Origin: DASRDR01 sp044867785
GTDB taxonomy: Bacteria > Methylomirabilota > Methylomirabilia > Rokubacteriales > DASRDR01
Assembly (NCBI GenBank): GCA_044867785.1
Contig: JBIOVM010000159.1
Coordinates: forward strand, 1 to 58,214
Direction: 5' to 3'
DNA: 58,214 nt
The notes beneath the pieces were generated by a model that was given only the letters and a program-made list of their open reading frames with translations, was not told the origin of the DNA and searched no databases. How positions within the stretch are numbered: position 1 is the first letter of the stretch; each line of letters starts with the position of its first letter. A program made the position numbers and the translations under genes. Shown here in pieces: positions 17,119 through 25,504 of the stretch.

Positions 17119-18653
17119 GGGGGGTCACCGGCCAAGGGCCGCACGCGTTGTCCGGCCCGGCGCGCCCGGCGCCGCCCTGCGCCGTGGTGATCTTCGGCGC
17201 CGCGGGGGACCTGACGAAGCGGAAGCTCGTGCCGGCGCTCTACAACCTCAAGGTGCTCGGCCTCCTGCCCAAGGAGTTCGCGATCGTGGGTGTCGCCCGC
17301 CGAGAGAAGACGCACGAGGCGTTTCGCGAGGAGCTGACGCGGAGCATCGTGGAGTTCGCGACGGCTCGCGTGGATGCGGCGATCTGGGGCGAGCTGCGCG
17401 AGGCCCTCTACTTCCAGTCGGGCGAGCTCACGGACCCCGCCGTGTACACTCAGCTCGCGGACCTCCTGGCCCAGATCGCCAAGCGGCACGGCACGGGGGG
17501 CAACGCGGTCTTCTATCTCGCGATCCCGCCGAGCCTCTTCGGGGAAGTCGTGCGCCGACTGGGCGAGGCCGGGCTGGTCCGGCAGGAGGGGAGCACCTGG
17601 CGCCGCGTCATCGTCGAGAAGCCGTTCGGCCACGATCTGGCGTCCGCCGCCGCGCTCAGCGCCGAGCTCGCCTCCGTCCTGCGGGAAGACCAGATCTACC
17701 GGATCGACCACTACCTCGGCAAGGAAACGGTCCAGAACATCCTCGTGTTCCGCTTCGCCAACGGGCTGTTCGAGCCGATCTGGAACCGGCAGTACGTCGA
17801 CCACGTCCAGCTGACCGTCGCCGAGACGGTCGGCGTCGAGGACCGCGGCAACTACTACGAGACGGCGGGCGTGCTGCGCGACATGATCCAGAACCACATG
17901 TTCCAGCTGTTGGCGCTGGTGGCGATGGAGCCGCCGATCTCCTTTGCGGCGGACGCCGTCCGGGACGAGAAGGTGAAGGTCCTGCAGGCGATCCGCCCGA
18001 TGACCGCGGACGAGATCCGGGACCGGACGGTTCGCGGCCAGTACGGGGACGGCGTGGCCGGCGGGCAGCCCGTGCCGGCCTACCGGCGCGAGCCGAAGGT
18101 GTCCTCGACGTCCACCACCGAGACCTATGCCGCGCTGAAGCTCTTCGTGGAGAACTGGCGCTGGGCCGGCGTGCCCTTCTACCTGCGCTCCGGCAAGCGT
18201 CTGGCCCGCCGCCGTACCGAGATCGTCGTGGAGTTCCGGCGGCCGCCCCTCTTGCTCCTCGAGACGGCGGCCATGGGCGAGATCGACGCGAACCGCCTCG
18301 TGCTGCACATCCAGCCCGAGGAGGGGATCGAGCTACAGGTGAAGGCGAAGCGGCCGGGGCCGACGGTTCGGGTCGAGACCGTGAAGCTCGACTTCAGCTA
18401 CAAGGACTTCGGCGACATCAGCGCGGCGACCGGCTACCAGCGGCTGCTCTACGACTGCATGGCGGGCGACAGCACGCTCTTCCACCGCACCGACATGGTC
18501 GAGGCGGCCTGGCGCATCGCCACGCCCATCCTGGACGCCTGGCGGGTCCTGCCGGCCCCGGACTTCCCGAGCTATCCGGCCGGGTCGTGGGGGCCCGCGG
18601 CGGCCGATCGCCTGGTGCAGCAGGACGGCCGCCGCTGGTACGCGACGCCATGA
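17109..18653 (+). CDS. zwf: Glucose-6-phosphate 1-dehydrogenase
   Basis: This enzyme oxidises glucose-6-phosphate to 6-phosphogluconolactone, the entry to the oxidative pentose phosphate and Entner-Doudoroff routes. The 514 residues include the cofactor loop IFGAAGDLTKRKL (about 29-41), the substrate/catalytic motif YRIDHYLGKE and the later FYLRSGKRL. The ATG has GGTGGAGGG upstream. No lactonase gene follows. The stop overlaps glk as ATGA. Confidence 0.95.
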   Translation: MSVGGVTGQGPHALSGPARPAPPCAVVIFGAAGDLTKRKLVPALYNLKVLGLLPKEFAIVGVARREKTHEAFREELTRSIVEFATARVDAAIWGELREALYFQSGELTDPAVYTQLADLLAQIAKRHGTGGNAVFYLAIPPSLFGEVVRRLGEAGLVRQEGSTWRRVIVEKPFGHDLASAAALSAELASVLREDQIYRIDHYLGKETVQNILVFRFANGLFEPIWNRQYVDHVQLTVAETVGVEDRGNYYETAGVLRDMIQNHMFQLLALVAMEPPISFAADAVRDEKVKVLQAIRPMTADEIRDRTVRGQYGDGVAGGQPVPAYRREPKVSSTSTTETYAALKLFVENWRWAGVPFYLRSGKRLARRRTEIVVEFRRPPLLLLETAAMGEIDANRLVLHIQPEEGIELQVKAKRPGPTVRVETVKLDFSYKDFGDISAATGYQRLLYDCMAGDSTLFHRTDMVEAAWRIATPILDAWRVLPAPDFPSYPAGSWGPAAADRLVQQDGRRWYATP

Positions 18654-19639
18654 TCCTCGCGGGGGACATCGGGGCGACCAACTCGCGACTCGCCTGGTTC
18701 GACGTCGCCGACGGGGCGCTCGTGCGGGGCGCGGTCCGGACCTATCCGAGCCAGCGTCACGCGGGGCTCCACGAGATCGCCGCGGCGTTCATGCGCGACG
18801 CGCCGGGATCCGCCCGCTACGCGTGCTTCGGGATCGCCGGACCGGTCCGGGAGGGCCGGGCCGAGGGCACGAACCTTCCCTGGGCGGTCGACGCGCCTGA
18901 GCTCGCGGCGGCGCTCGGCCTGGAGCACGTGATCCTCCTGAACGACTTGGAGGCGAACGCCTGGGGGCTGGCGACCCTCCGCGACACGGATCTCGCCGTC
19001 CTCCAGCCCGGGCGCGCGGCGGCGACGGGCAACGCGGCGGTGATCTCCGCCGGGACGGGTCTCGGGGAGGCCGGGCTCGTGTGGGACGGCGCCCGGCATC
19101 GGCCGGTGGCCTCGGAGGGAGGGCACGCCGACTGGGCGCCCCAGGGCGAGCTGCAGAGCGCGCTCTGGCGGTTCCTCGCGGCCGAGGTCGACCACGTCAG
19201 CGTGGAGCGCGTGCTCTCCGGGCCGGGGCTCGAGAGCATCTACCGCTTCCTGCGCGACGCGCAGGGCGTGACCGAGCCCGGATGGCTCGCCGAGACCCTT
19301 CGCCGGGAGCCCGCCGCCCCGGCGATCTCGCGGATCGCGCTCGAGGGTCGCGCGGAGATCTGCGCCCGCGCGCTCTCGCTCTTCGTCGCCATCTACGGCG
19401 CCGAGGCCGGCAACGTCGCGCTCCGGATGCTGGCGACCGCGGGGGTGTACGTGGGCGGCGGCATCGCGCCGCGCATCCTGCCCGCGATGGAGGGCCGGAC
19501 GTTCCTGGATGCGTTCACCCGCAAGGGGCGGATGCGGTCGTTGCTCGAGGACGTCCCGGTGCGCGTCGTCCTCAACGACCAGGCGGCGCTCCAGGGGGCC
19601 GCGCGCCGGGCCGCAATCGAGGCCGGCCTGCTCGCCTGA
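18650..19639 (+). CDS. glk: Glucokinase
   Basis: This enzyme phosphorylates glucose with ATP. It is 329 residues, of the bacterial Glk (E. coli) type. ILAGDIGATNSRLAWF is the phosphate-1 loop, LLNDLEANAWGL contains the catalytic Asp, and ISAGTGLGEAGLVW and ASEGGHADWAP contact ATP and sugar. The ATG overlaps the zwf stop (ATGA), so the two are translationally coupled and glucose can be trapped and oxidised by products of one operon. Confidence 0.92.
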   Translation: MILAGDIGATNSRLAWFDVADGALVRGAVRTYPSQRHAGLHEIAAAFMRDAPGSARYACFGIAGPVREGRAEGTNLPWAVDAPELAAALGLEHVILLNDLEANAWGLATLRDTDLAVLQPGRAAATGNAAVISAGTGLGEAGLVWDGARHRPVASEGGHADWAPQGELQSALWRFLAAEVDHVSVERVLSGPGLESIYRFLRDAQGVTEPGWLAETLRREPAAPAISRIALEGRAEICARALSLFVAIYGAEAGNVALRMLATAGVYVGGGIAPRILPAMEGRTFLDAFTRKGRMRSLLEDVPVRVVLNDQAALQGAARRAAIEAGLLA

Positions 19640-19640
19640 G

Positions 19641-19672
19641 CCGCGGCCGCCGGCGGACCGCCCCGGCCGCGG
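19641..19672. terminator. Hairpin between convergent glk and histidine kinase
   Basis: CCGCGGCC and GGCCGCGG form an 8-bp stem with a 16-nt loop, directly after the glk stop and 16 nt before the end of the convergent kinase gene. There is no T tract. Confidence 0.45.
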
Positions 19673-19687
19673 AGGGGCGCCGGTCGC

Positions 19688-21970
19688 TCAGGGCGTCCCG
19701 TTCCCGAGAACCCGCGCCAGGGCCTCTTGGAGCGCCCGCCGCTCGAAGGGCTTGGCGAGCAGGACGTCGATCCCGCGGCGCGCCGCATCGGTGGCGTCGA
19801 CCGAATCCCCCCAGCCGGTGATGAGGCCGACCGGCGTGCCCGGATGACGCTGCTTCACCGCGCGGGCGACCTCCCAGCCGCCGAGCCCCGGCATGCCGAG
19901 ATCGGTGAGCACGAGATCGAACGTCTGGCTGTCGAGTGCGCGCAGCGCGGCCATGCCGTCGGGGCATTCGACGGCGCGGTGACCGTCCAGCTCCAGCATG
20001 TCGACGAGCGCCCGCCGCACCTCGACCTCGTCGTCCACCACGAGGACGCGGGCGCTCCGGCCCGCCCGTGCAGCCGGTGGGCCCTCGCTCGGAGCCAGCG
20101 CCTCCGCGCCGGCCAGCGGCAGCCACATCCGGAACGCCGTGCCGACGCCGGGTGTGCTCTCCACCGTGATCTCCCCGCCGAGCCGGGTGACGATCCCATA
20201 GACGATGCTGAGCCCGAGCCCGCTGCCCTTCTCGGTCTTGGTGGAGAAAAACGGCTCGAAGACCCGCTCGGCGAGCTCGGCGGACATGCCCACGCCCGTG
20301 TCCATCACGTCGCACCGGACCCGCGGCCCGTCCACGACGGTCCGGAGGGTCAGGCGGCCCCCCTGCGGCATCGCGTCGAGTGCGTTGAAGACCAGGTTGG
20401 TCAGCGCCTCGCGCAGGTCGGTCGCGCCTCCGAGTACGGGCGGAACGACGCCGTCCTCGACGACCACGTGGTAGCGGATCCCGCGGGCCTCCGCCTGGTC
20501 CTGCCAGCGAGGACGGGTCATCTCGACCACGTCGCGCGCCAGGGCTCCGATGTCGACCGGCTCCCGCCCCTCGCCGGGGCTTTGCCGCGTGAACTCCTTG
20601 ATGCGCCGGACGGTGCGGGCGCCGTCCTGGGCGGCCTGCACGATGATCTGCAGCGCCCGGCGCACCGGCGGCGGTGGCGTGGTCGCCAGTAAGAGCTCGG
20701 CCCGCCCCAGGATGATCGCGAGGGTGTTGTTGAAGTCGTGGGCGACGCCGGCGGCCATCTCGCCCACCGCACGCAGCCGCTCCACCTGGGCGGACCGCTG
20801 GCGGCTCTCGTCGAGCTGTTCGTACAGCTGCGCGCTCTGGATGAACTTCCCGACCTGCTCGCCGATGAGCTGCGCCAGCGTGATCTCCGCGCGATCGAAC
20901 GAGTGCCGGGCCGTCCACCAGACGAGGTAGAAGACCGCGGACACCCGGCCTCCCACGACGGACGGGATCACGAGTGCCGATCGATGCGAGATGCGCTCGC
21001 TCCAGGGACGGAAACGGCCGTCCCCGGGGACGTCGTCGCTCCAGAGCAGCTCGCCCTTCTCGAGGGCACCGGCGAAGCGGACGTCCGCGAGCGCCACGCG
21101 CATGGTCGTGAGGTCGTCGAGCTTGCCCTTCGGAACCCGATAGGCGGCGGTCGGGCGGAGCTCGCCGCGCTCCCGGTCCATCAGGTAGGCGGCCACCGTG
21201 TCGGCGCCGGTGAGGCGGGCGAGCTCGCGGCAGATGCGGCGGAGCGCCTCCTGGACCTCGGTGACGCCCCCGAGCGTTTGGGCGATGTCGAGCAAGCCCA
21301 TGGTCTCGCGCAGGCGATCCTCGGTCCGCTGGCTGGCCGCCTCGCGCTGAGCGGCCGTCTCGACCCGCCGGACCAGGGCGACCAGGCGGTCGCGGGCGTA
21401 CGAGCAGGTGAGGGTCGTCAGCCCGAGCAGGAGCACCGTCGAGATCATCGCCCCAACGCTGACGCCGGCGAGCGCCTGCAGCAGGATCTCGAAGAGCGCG
21501 CCGCTGGCGGCGGTCAGCCAGACGTATCGCGTGTCGAGGGACAGGGTCGCCAGGATGACGAACAGCACGTAGACGCCGACCGTGAAGCCCGCCACCCCGC
21601 TCGCGCTCGGGCTGGTCGGGAACGTCGACCACTGCAGAAGGAACACGAACGGCGTGTCCACGAGCGCGATCGCCAGGCCGGTGAACGGCGTCAGACGTTC
21701 GAAGCGCCGGCTCGCCCAGAACACGAGGGCGGTGATCAGCCAGTACACCGCGAACAGGCCGAGATTGCCGGTCCACGCCGGCAGGCGCAGCAGGCCCCCG
21801 AGCACGAGGAAGAGAGCGAAGAACGCCGTGACGCCCCAGAGGCGCAGCAGGTTGATGCGACGAACGCCGTGGACCCGCTCGCGCGCGAGCTCGCCGTGGG
21901 CCAGCTCGCCGCGGAGCAGGCGAGGCGGAACGGCGTCCGCGAGACGCGGGGCTGGGGTCGGCTCTGGCAT
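19688..21970 (-). CDS. Membrane hybrid sensor histidine kinase (GAF-HisKA-HATPase-REC)
   Basis: The protein has 760 residues. Several hydrophobic helices lie between about 41 and 190. A GAF-like domain spans about 225-385. The phosphoacceptor His411 is in GVAHDFNNTLA. ATP-binding boxes follow (NLVFNALDAMP, DVMDTGVGM, GSGLGLSIVYGIV). A C-terminal receiver domain has VLVVDDE at 642-648, phospho-Asp690 in LVLTDLGMP and Lys740 in LLAKPF. There is no DNA-binding domain, so it must relay to another protein, and no response regulator is nearby. AGGAG lies upstream of ATG 21970. It is divergent from the sugar ABC operon, which it may control (inference from position). Confidence 0.9.
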   Translation of the reverse strand: MPEPTPAPRLADAVPPRLLRGELAHGELARERVHGVRRINLLRLWGVTAFFALFLVLGGLLRLPAWTGNLGLFAVYWLITALVFWASRRFERLTPFTGLAIALVDTPFVFLLQWSTFPTSPSASGVAGFTVGVYVLFVILATLSLDTRYVWLTAASGALFEILLQALAGVSVGAMISTVLLLGLTTLTCSYARDRLVALVRRVETAAQREAASQRTEDRLRETMGLLDIAQTLGGVTEVQEALRRICRELARLTGADTVAAYLMDRERGELRPTAAYRVPKGKLDDLTTMRVALADVRFAGALEKGELLWSDDVPGDGRFRPWSERISHRSALVIPSVVGGRVSAVFYLVWWTARHSFDRAEITLAQLIGEQVGKFIQSAQLYEQLDESRQRSAQVERLRAVGEMAAGVAHDFNNTLAIILGRAELLLATTPPPPVRRALQIIVQAAQDGARTVRRIKEFTRQSPGEGREPVDIGALARDVVEMTRPRWQDQAEARGIRYHVVVEDGVVPPVLGGATDLREALTNLVFNALDAMPQGGRLTLRTVVDGPRVRCDVMDTGVGMSAELAERVFEPFFSTKTEKGSGLGLSIVYGIVTRLGGEITVESTPGVGTAFRMWLPLAGAEALAPSEGPPAARAGRSARVLVVDDEVEVRRALVDMLELDGHRAVECPDGMAALRALDSQTFDLVLTDLGMPGLGGWEVARAVKQRHPGTPVGLITGWGDSVDATDAARRGIDVLLAKPFERRALQEALARVLGNGTP

Positions 21971-22087
21971 GCGAGGCGGCTCCTGGTCGCGGGACGATGT
22001 CCCTAGGTTCACTCTACTCGGCGGCCGGCAATCGGGCGAGCCGAAACACGGTTGGCCTGGCACCCGGTGACGCGGCGCTCCCGATGC

Positions 22088-22093
22088 TAGAAT
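22088..22093 (+). promoter_or_regulatory. Possible -10 element upstream of sugar ABC operon
   Basis: TAGAAT in the 276-nt kinase/ABC divergent region, 153 nt before the ATG. No good -35 is seen. I recognise nothing else in this spacer. Confidence 0.3.
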
Positions 22094-22246
22094 GGCTCGC
22101 CGTCGCGCCGCTGGCGGCGGCGTTGGGGACGCAATGTCCGGGGTTCCGGTAGTTGTGGCCGACGTGCACGTGATGCCCCGAATCGACCCCGCCCGACGCG
22201 CGGCCGTGCCGGATCGGCCGTGCGCAGGACGCGAAAGGAGCGCAGG

Positions 22247-23512
22247 ATGCGACGACATGTCGTAAGGACGGTGGCCGCGGCGACCGTGGTGCTGGCGCTG
22301 GCGGCGACGCCGGCCTGGGCCCAGACCAAGAAGCTCGTCTACTGGACGCACTGGGAGCAGAACCCCGAGTTCAACAAGTTCTACGAGACCCGGGGGAAGG
22401 ACTTCGCCCAGAAGACCGGCTGGCAGGTCGAGGTGGTGACGGTGCCGTACCAGGGATACGAGGCGAAGTACCTGGCCGCCCTCATGGGCAAGAGCGGTGC
22501 GCCCGACTTCTTCATGGGGATGACCCATCACTGGTGCGGCCAGTACGACTTCTGCGACAAGATGCCGGACGACCTCGCGAAGATCTGGGACGAGAACCTG
22601 CCGAAGTACATGGTCTCGGTCGGGCGCTGGAAGGGCGCGCGCTACGGGATTCCCATCGAGCACGGGAACTTCCAGCAGATGTACATCAACGCCGACCTCT
22701 TCAAGAAGGCCGGCCTGGACCCGAACAAGCCGCCGAAGACGCTCGACGAGTGGCTCGCCGGCATGAAGAAGCTGACCGCGCTCGACGCGAAAGGCGAGGC
22801 GACCCAGGTCGGGTTCGCCCTCCGCCACAAGGGCCATCCGGTCGGCATCACCGACAAGTTCCTCCCGTTCGCCCACGCCTTCGGCGCCCGGATGCTGTCG
22901 CCGGACCTCGACAAGGCCACCGGCTTCGCCAACAGCCCCCAGATGGTCGAGGCGCTCCAGTTCTACATGGACCTCGTCCAGAAGCACAAGGTCGCCAGCC
23001 TCGCCTTCCCCACACCCGAGGACGCCTTCGGCCAGAAGCGGGCGGCGACGATCTTCCGCGAGTCCTGGTTCTTCGGCTGGGTCAAGAAGAACGCGCCCGA
23101 CGTCGACTTCAAGGTCTACGCCTTGCCGTGCGGCAAGACCTGCCCGGGCGCCGGCAACCTGTTCCCGTGGACGAACATCGTCTACAAGAACAGCCCCAAC
23201 AAGCAGGCCGCCTGGGAGTTCATGAAGTTCATCAGCAACGCCAAGGACGACCTGGACCAGCATCAGGCCCAGGGCATCCTCCCGGTGTGGACGGCGAACC
23301 TCGAGTCCGCCTACGTGAAGGCGCGCCCCGACTACCAGTCCACGCAGGACATGCTGAAGCAGCCGGTACCGCCGGAGTACTACCACCCGAAGTCGAACGA
23401 GCTGGCGACGGCCTTCGGGGAGGCGGTGGTGGCAGGCCTCTACGGCAAGGGGCAGCCGAAGCCCCTGCTCGACGAGGCGGCCGCCAAGATGGATCGGATC
23501 CTGAAGGACTAG
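22247..23512 (+). CDS. ABC transporter substrate-binding protein, sugar type (CUT1)
   Basis: This is a 421-residue periplasmic binding protein. The signal peptide (about 1-25) ends in PAWA before QTKKL. The mature part follows the MalE/UgpB plan: LVYWTHWEQNP as first strand, GIPIEHGNFQQMYINADLFKKAG as a sugar-binder motif, then a Trp/Pro-rich ligand region with VYALPCGKTCPGAGN, whose two Cys may pair. AGGAGCGCAGG precedes the ATG. It heads a three-gene operon with two permeases and no ATPase. The sugar is unknown; glycerol-phosphate or an oligosaccharide is possible. Confidence 0.88.
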   Translation: MRRHVVRTVAAATVVLALAATPAWAQTKKLVYWTHWEQNPEFNKFYETRGKDFAQKTGWQVEVVTVPYQGYEAKYLAALMGKSGAPDFFMGMTHHWCGQYDFCDKMPDDLAKIWDENLPKYMVSVGRWKGARYGIPIEHGNFQQMYINADLFKKAGLDPNKPPKTLDEWLAGMKKLTALDAKGEATQVGFALRHKGHPVGITDKFLPFAHAFGARMLSPDLDKATGFANSPQMVEALQFYMDLVQKHKVASLAFPTPEDAFGQKRAATIFRESWFFGWVKKNAPDVDFKVYALPCGKTCPGAGNLFPWTNIVYKNSPNKQAAWEFMKFISNAKDDLDQHQAQGILPVWTANLESAYVKARPDYQSTQDMLKQPVPPEYYHPKSNELATAFGEAVVAGLYGKGQPKPLLDEAAAKMDRILKD

Positions 23513-23534
23513 CTCGGCCGGCGGGGCGGGGGTC

Positions 23535-24443
23535 GTGCAGGGCGTCCTCCGGCTGCTCGCCCCGCGCTCCTACATGGACCGCCAGCGGCGGGCGGGACTC
23601 TTCTTCGTCCTGCCCGCCCTGGTGTACTTCAGTCTGGTCTTCCTCGTCCCCCTGGTCGAGTCCGTCATCGGCTCGTTCTACCGGACCGTGCCGGGCGGCG
23701 CGAGCCGGTTCGTCGGCTTCCGGCTCTACGAGCGGGTCTTCACCGACCCGACGTTCTGGCAGGCCGTGCGGAACACGGTCAGCCTCCTGCTCATGTCGGT
23801 CCCCACCACGGTGGTGCTGGCGCTCACCGCGGCGCTCGGCCTTCACCGGCTGGTGAGCCTCCGGTGGCGGAGCGCGTGGGCGGCCATGTATTTCCTGCCG
23901 TTCTCGGTCTCGCTGGTCGCGGCCGCCCTCATCTGGCAGTGGATGTACGACCCGGTGTACGGCTTCCTGAACCACGCCCTGGGCGGCGTGGGGCTGCCCC
24001 CGCAGAAGTGGCTCCAGAGCCTGGACCAGGTCCGGCCGTCGCTCTCCTTGGTGAACGTGTGGGTGCGGCTCGGGTTCGACACGATGATCTTCCTGGCTGC
24101 GCTCCAGGCCATCCCCGGGGAGTACTACGAGGCGGCGGCCATCGACGGGGCGGGGGCGTGGCAGAGCTTCCGCCGCGTCACCCTGCCGCTCCTGAACCCG
24201 CAGATCGTCATGGTCACGATCCTGGAGCTGATCTTCAACTTCAAGGTGTTCGACACCGTGTACGCGACGACGCAGGGCGGCCCGGCCGGCGCCAGCCAGA
24301 CGGTGATCATGCTGCTGTACGACACCGCCTTCAAGTACTTCCGCCTGGGGGACGCCTCGGTGATGGCCATCTTCGTCTTCGTGTCCCTCCTGCTGATCAC
24401 GCTCGTCCAGTGGCGGGTGTTCCGCCGGCAGGTGGAGTATTGA
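23535..24443 (+). CDS. ABC sugar permease, MalF/UgpA type
   Basis: The 302-residue inner-membrane protein has six hydrophobic helices. The EAA loop that docks the ATPase is EYYEAAAIDGAGAWQSFRRV, followed by TLPLL. The first helix begins after RAGLFF, typical of MalF-family partners. It starts at GTG 23535, 22 nt after the binding protein. The gene ends GGTGGAG-TAT-TGA, which doubles as the ribosome site and overlap for the next permease. Confidence 0.9.
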   Translation: MQGVLRLLAPRSYMDRQRRAGLFFVLPALVYFSLVFLVPLVESVIGSFYRTVPGGASRFVGFRLYERVFTDPTFWQAVRNTVSLLLMSVPTTVVLALTAALGLHRLVSLRWRSAWAAMYFLPFSVSLVAAALIWQWMYDPVYGFLNHALGGVGLPPQKWLQSLDQVRPSLSLVNVWVRLGFDTMIFLAALQAIPGEYYEAAAIDGAGAWQSFRRVTLPLLNPQIVMVTILELIFNFKVFDTVYATTQGGPAGASQTVIMLLYDTAFKYFRLGDASVMAIFVFVSLLLITLVQWRVFRRQVEY

Positions 24444-25264
24444 GGACCGGGCGCTTCCACTGGGTGATCGCCGCGCTGGTGGCGGCGGGAGCCGTCACCG
24501 TCTTCTTCCCGTTCTTCTGGATGGCGGTCACGTCGCTCAAAACGGTGCCCGAGATCCAGCGCGTACCCCTCCAGATCCTGCCCGACCACTGGACCAATCT
24601 CGACAACTACCGGGAAGTCTTCCAGCGCCAGCCGTTCGCTCGCTTCCTCCTGAACAGCGCGGTGGTGGCGTCGATATCGGCCCTGTCGAGCGCGGTGGTG
24701 TCGTCCCTCGCCGGATACGGGTTCGCCAAGTTCCGGTTCCCCGGGCACGGGCTCTTCTTCTTCGCGATCCTCGGCATCCTGATGGTGCCGTTCCAGTCGG
24801 TCGTCGTGCCGCTCTACCTCTGGGTGAGCCGCCTCGGGCTCCTCGACACCTACGCCGGGATCCTGGCTCCCGACCTGGTGAGCGTGTTCGGCGTGTTCCT
24901 CATGCGGCAGAGCATCGAGGTCGTCCCGAGCGACTACATCGACGCGGCCCGCATCGACGGCTCGAGCGAGTTCGGCATCTTCTGGCGCGTGATCCTGCCG
25001 TCGGTGACGCCGGCGATCGCCACCTTGGTGATCATCAAGTTCATGTGGACGTGGAACGAGCTATTCTGGCCGCTGGTCGTAATCAACTCGCCGACCATGA
25101 AGGTGGTGACCCTCGGGCTGGTGAGCTTCACGAACATGTACTTCATCGAGTACAACCTGGTCACGGCCGCCGCCGTGCTGAGCATTCTGCCCATCCTGGT
25201 CGTGTTCCTGGTCTGCCAGAAGTGGGTCGTCCGCGCCGTCGTCATGAGCGGGCTGAAGGGCTGA
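24440..25264 (+). CDS. ABC sugar permease, MalG/UgpE type
   Basis: This 274-residue inner-membrane permease is the partner of the previous gene, with six helices. The EAA loop is SDYIDAARIDGSSEFGIFWR. The start is TTG at 24440, overlapping the upstream stop as TTGA, with GGTGGAG as ribosome site; no ATG or GTG fits. Together the two permeases form the channel. The importer lacks an ATPase gene, and the UgpC/MsmK-type ATPase at 53695-54792 is a candidate. Confidence 0.9.
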   Translation: MRTGRFHWVIAALVAAGAVTVFFPFFWMAVTSLKTVPEIQRVPLQILPDHWTNLDNYREVFQRQPFARFLLNSAVVASISALSSAVVSSLAGYGFAKFRFPGHGLFFFAILGILMVPFQSVVVPLYLWVSRLGLLDTYAGILAPDLVSVFGVFLMRQSIEVVPSDYIDAARIDGSSEFGIFWRVILPSVTPAIATLVIIKFMWTWNELFWPLVVINSPTMKVVTLGLVSFTNMYFIEYNLVTAAAVLSILPILVVFLVCQKWVVRAVVMSGLKG

Positions 25265-25462
25265 GAACCCGCTGCGGGGCGCTGCGGCGAGGCTAAGCCC
25301 CGCCAGGTCCCGGTCTCGCAGCGCCTCGTCGGGGCCGTGGAGGCGGCGGCGATGGCGGAGCCGGAGCCCGTCGGCGAGCTTTCGCTCAAGGGCTTCTCGA
25401 GGCCGGTGCCCGCGTTCGACGTCGTGCGCTTGACGGCCCCAAAGGCCGGCGGTGTCTTCTGA
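25265..25462 (+). pseudogene. C-terminal remnant of a class III nucleotidyl cyclase
   Basis: An open frame directly after the permease stop, in the same reading frame, contains VSQRLVGAVEAAA and then EPVGELSLKGFSRPVPAFDV. These are the hallmark last segments of bacterial adenylate/guanylate cyclase catalytic domains (V(S/A)(Q)...(G)ELxLKGFxxPV). The frame ends at TGA 25460-25462. The catalytic Asp residues and most of the domain are missing, and no start codon with a ribosome site is present. I call it debris. Confidence 0.7.
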
Positions 25463-25498
25463 CGGGTGGCCCTGTCGTCGGTGACGCCGGCGATCGGC
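25463..25498 (+). repeat. Permease-derived scrap repeating 24986-25020
   Basis: Directly after the cyclase remnant, translation reads RVALSSVTPAIG, matching RVILPSVTPAIA of the MalG-type permease about 480 nt upstream. 25476-25496 equals 24999-25019 exactly (21 nt), with only a few mismatches in the flanks. It looks like a leftover of a duplicated or recombined permease gene. Confidence 0.6.
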
Positions 25499-25504
25499 CG
25501 CCGC

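Noticed and set aside
25265..25504. Insertion-sequence scar
   Set aside because: No terminal inverted repeats, transposase fragments or target duplications are visible; cyclase and permease debris explain the region.
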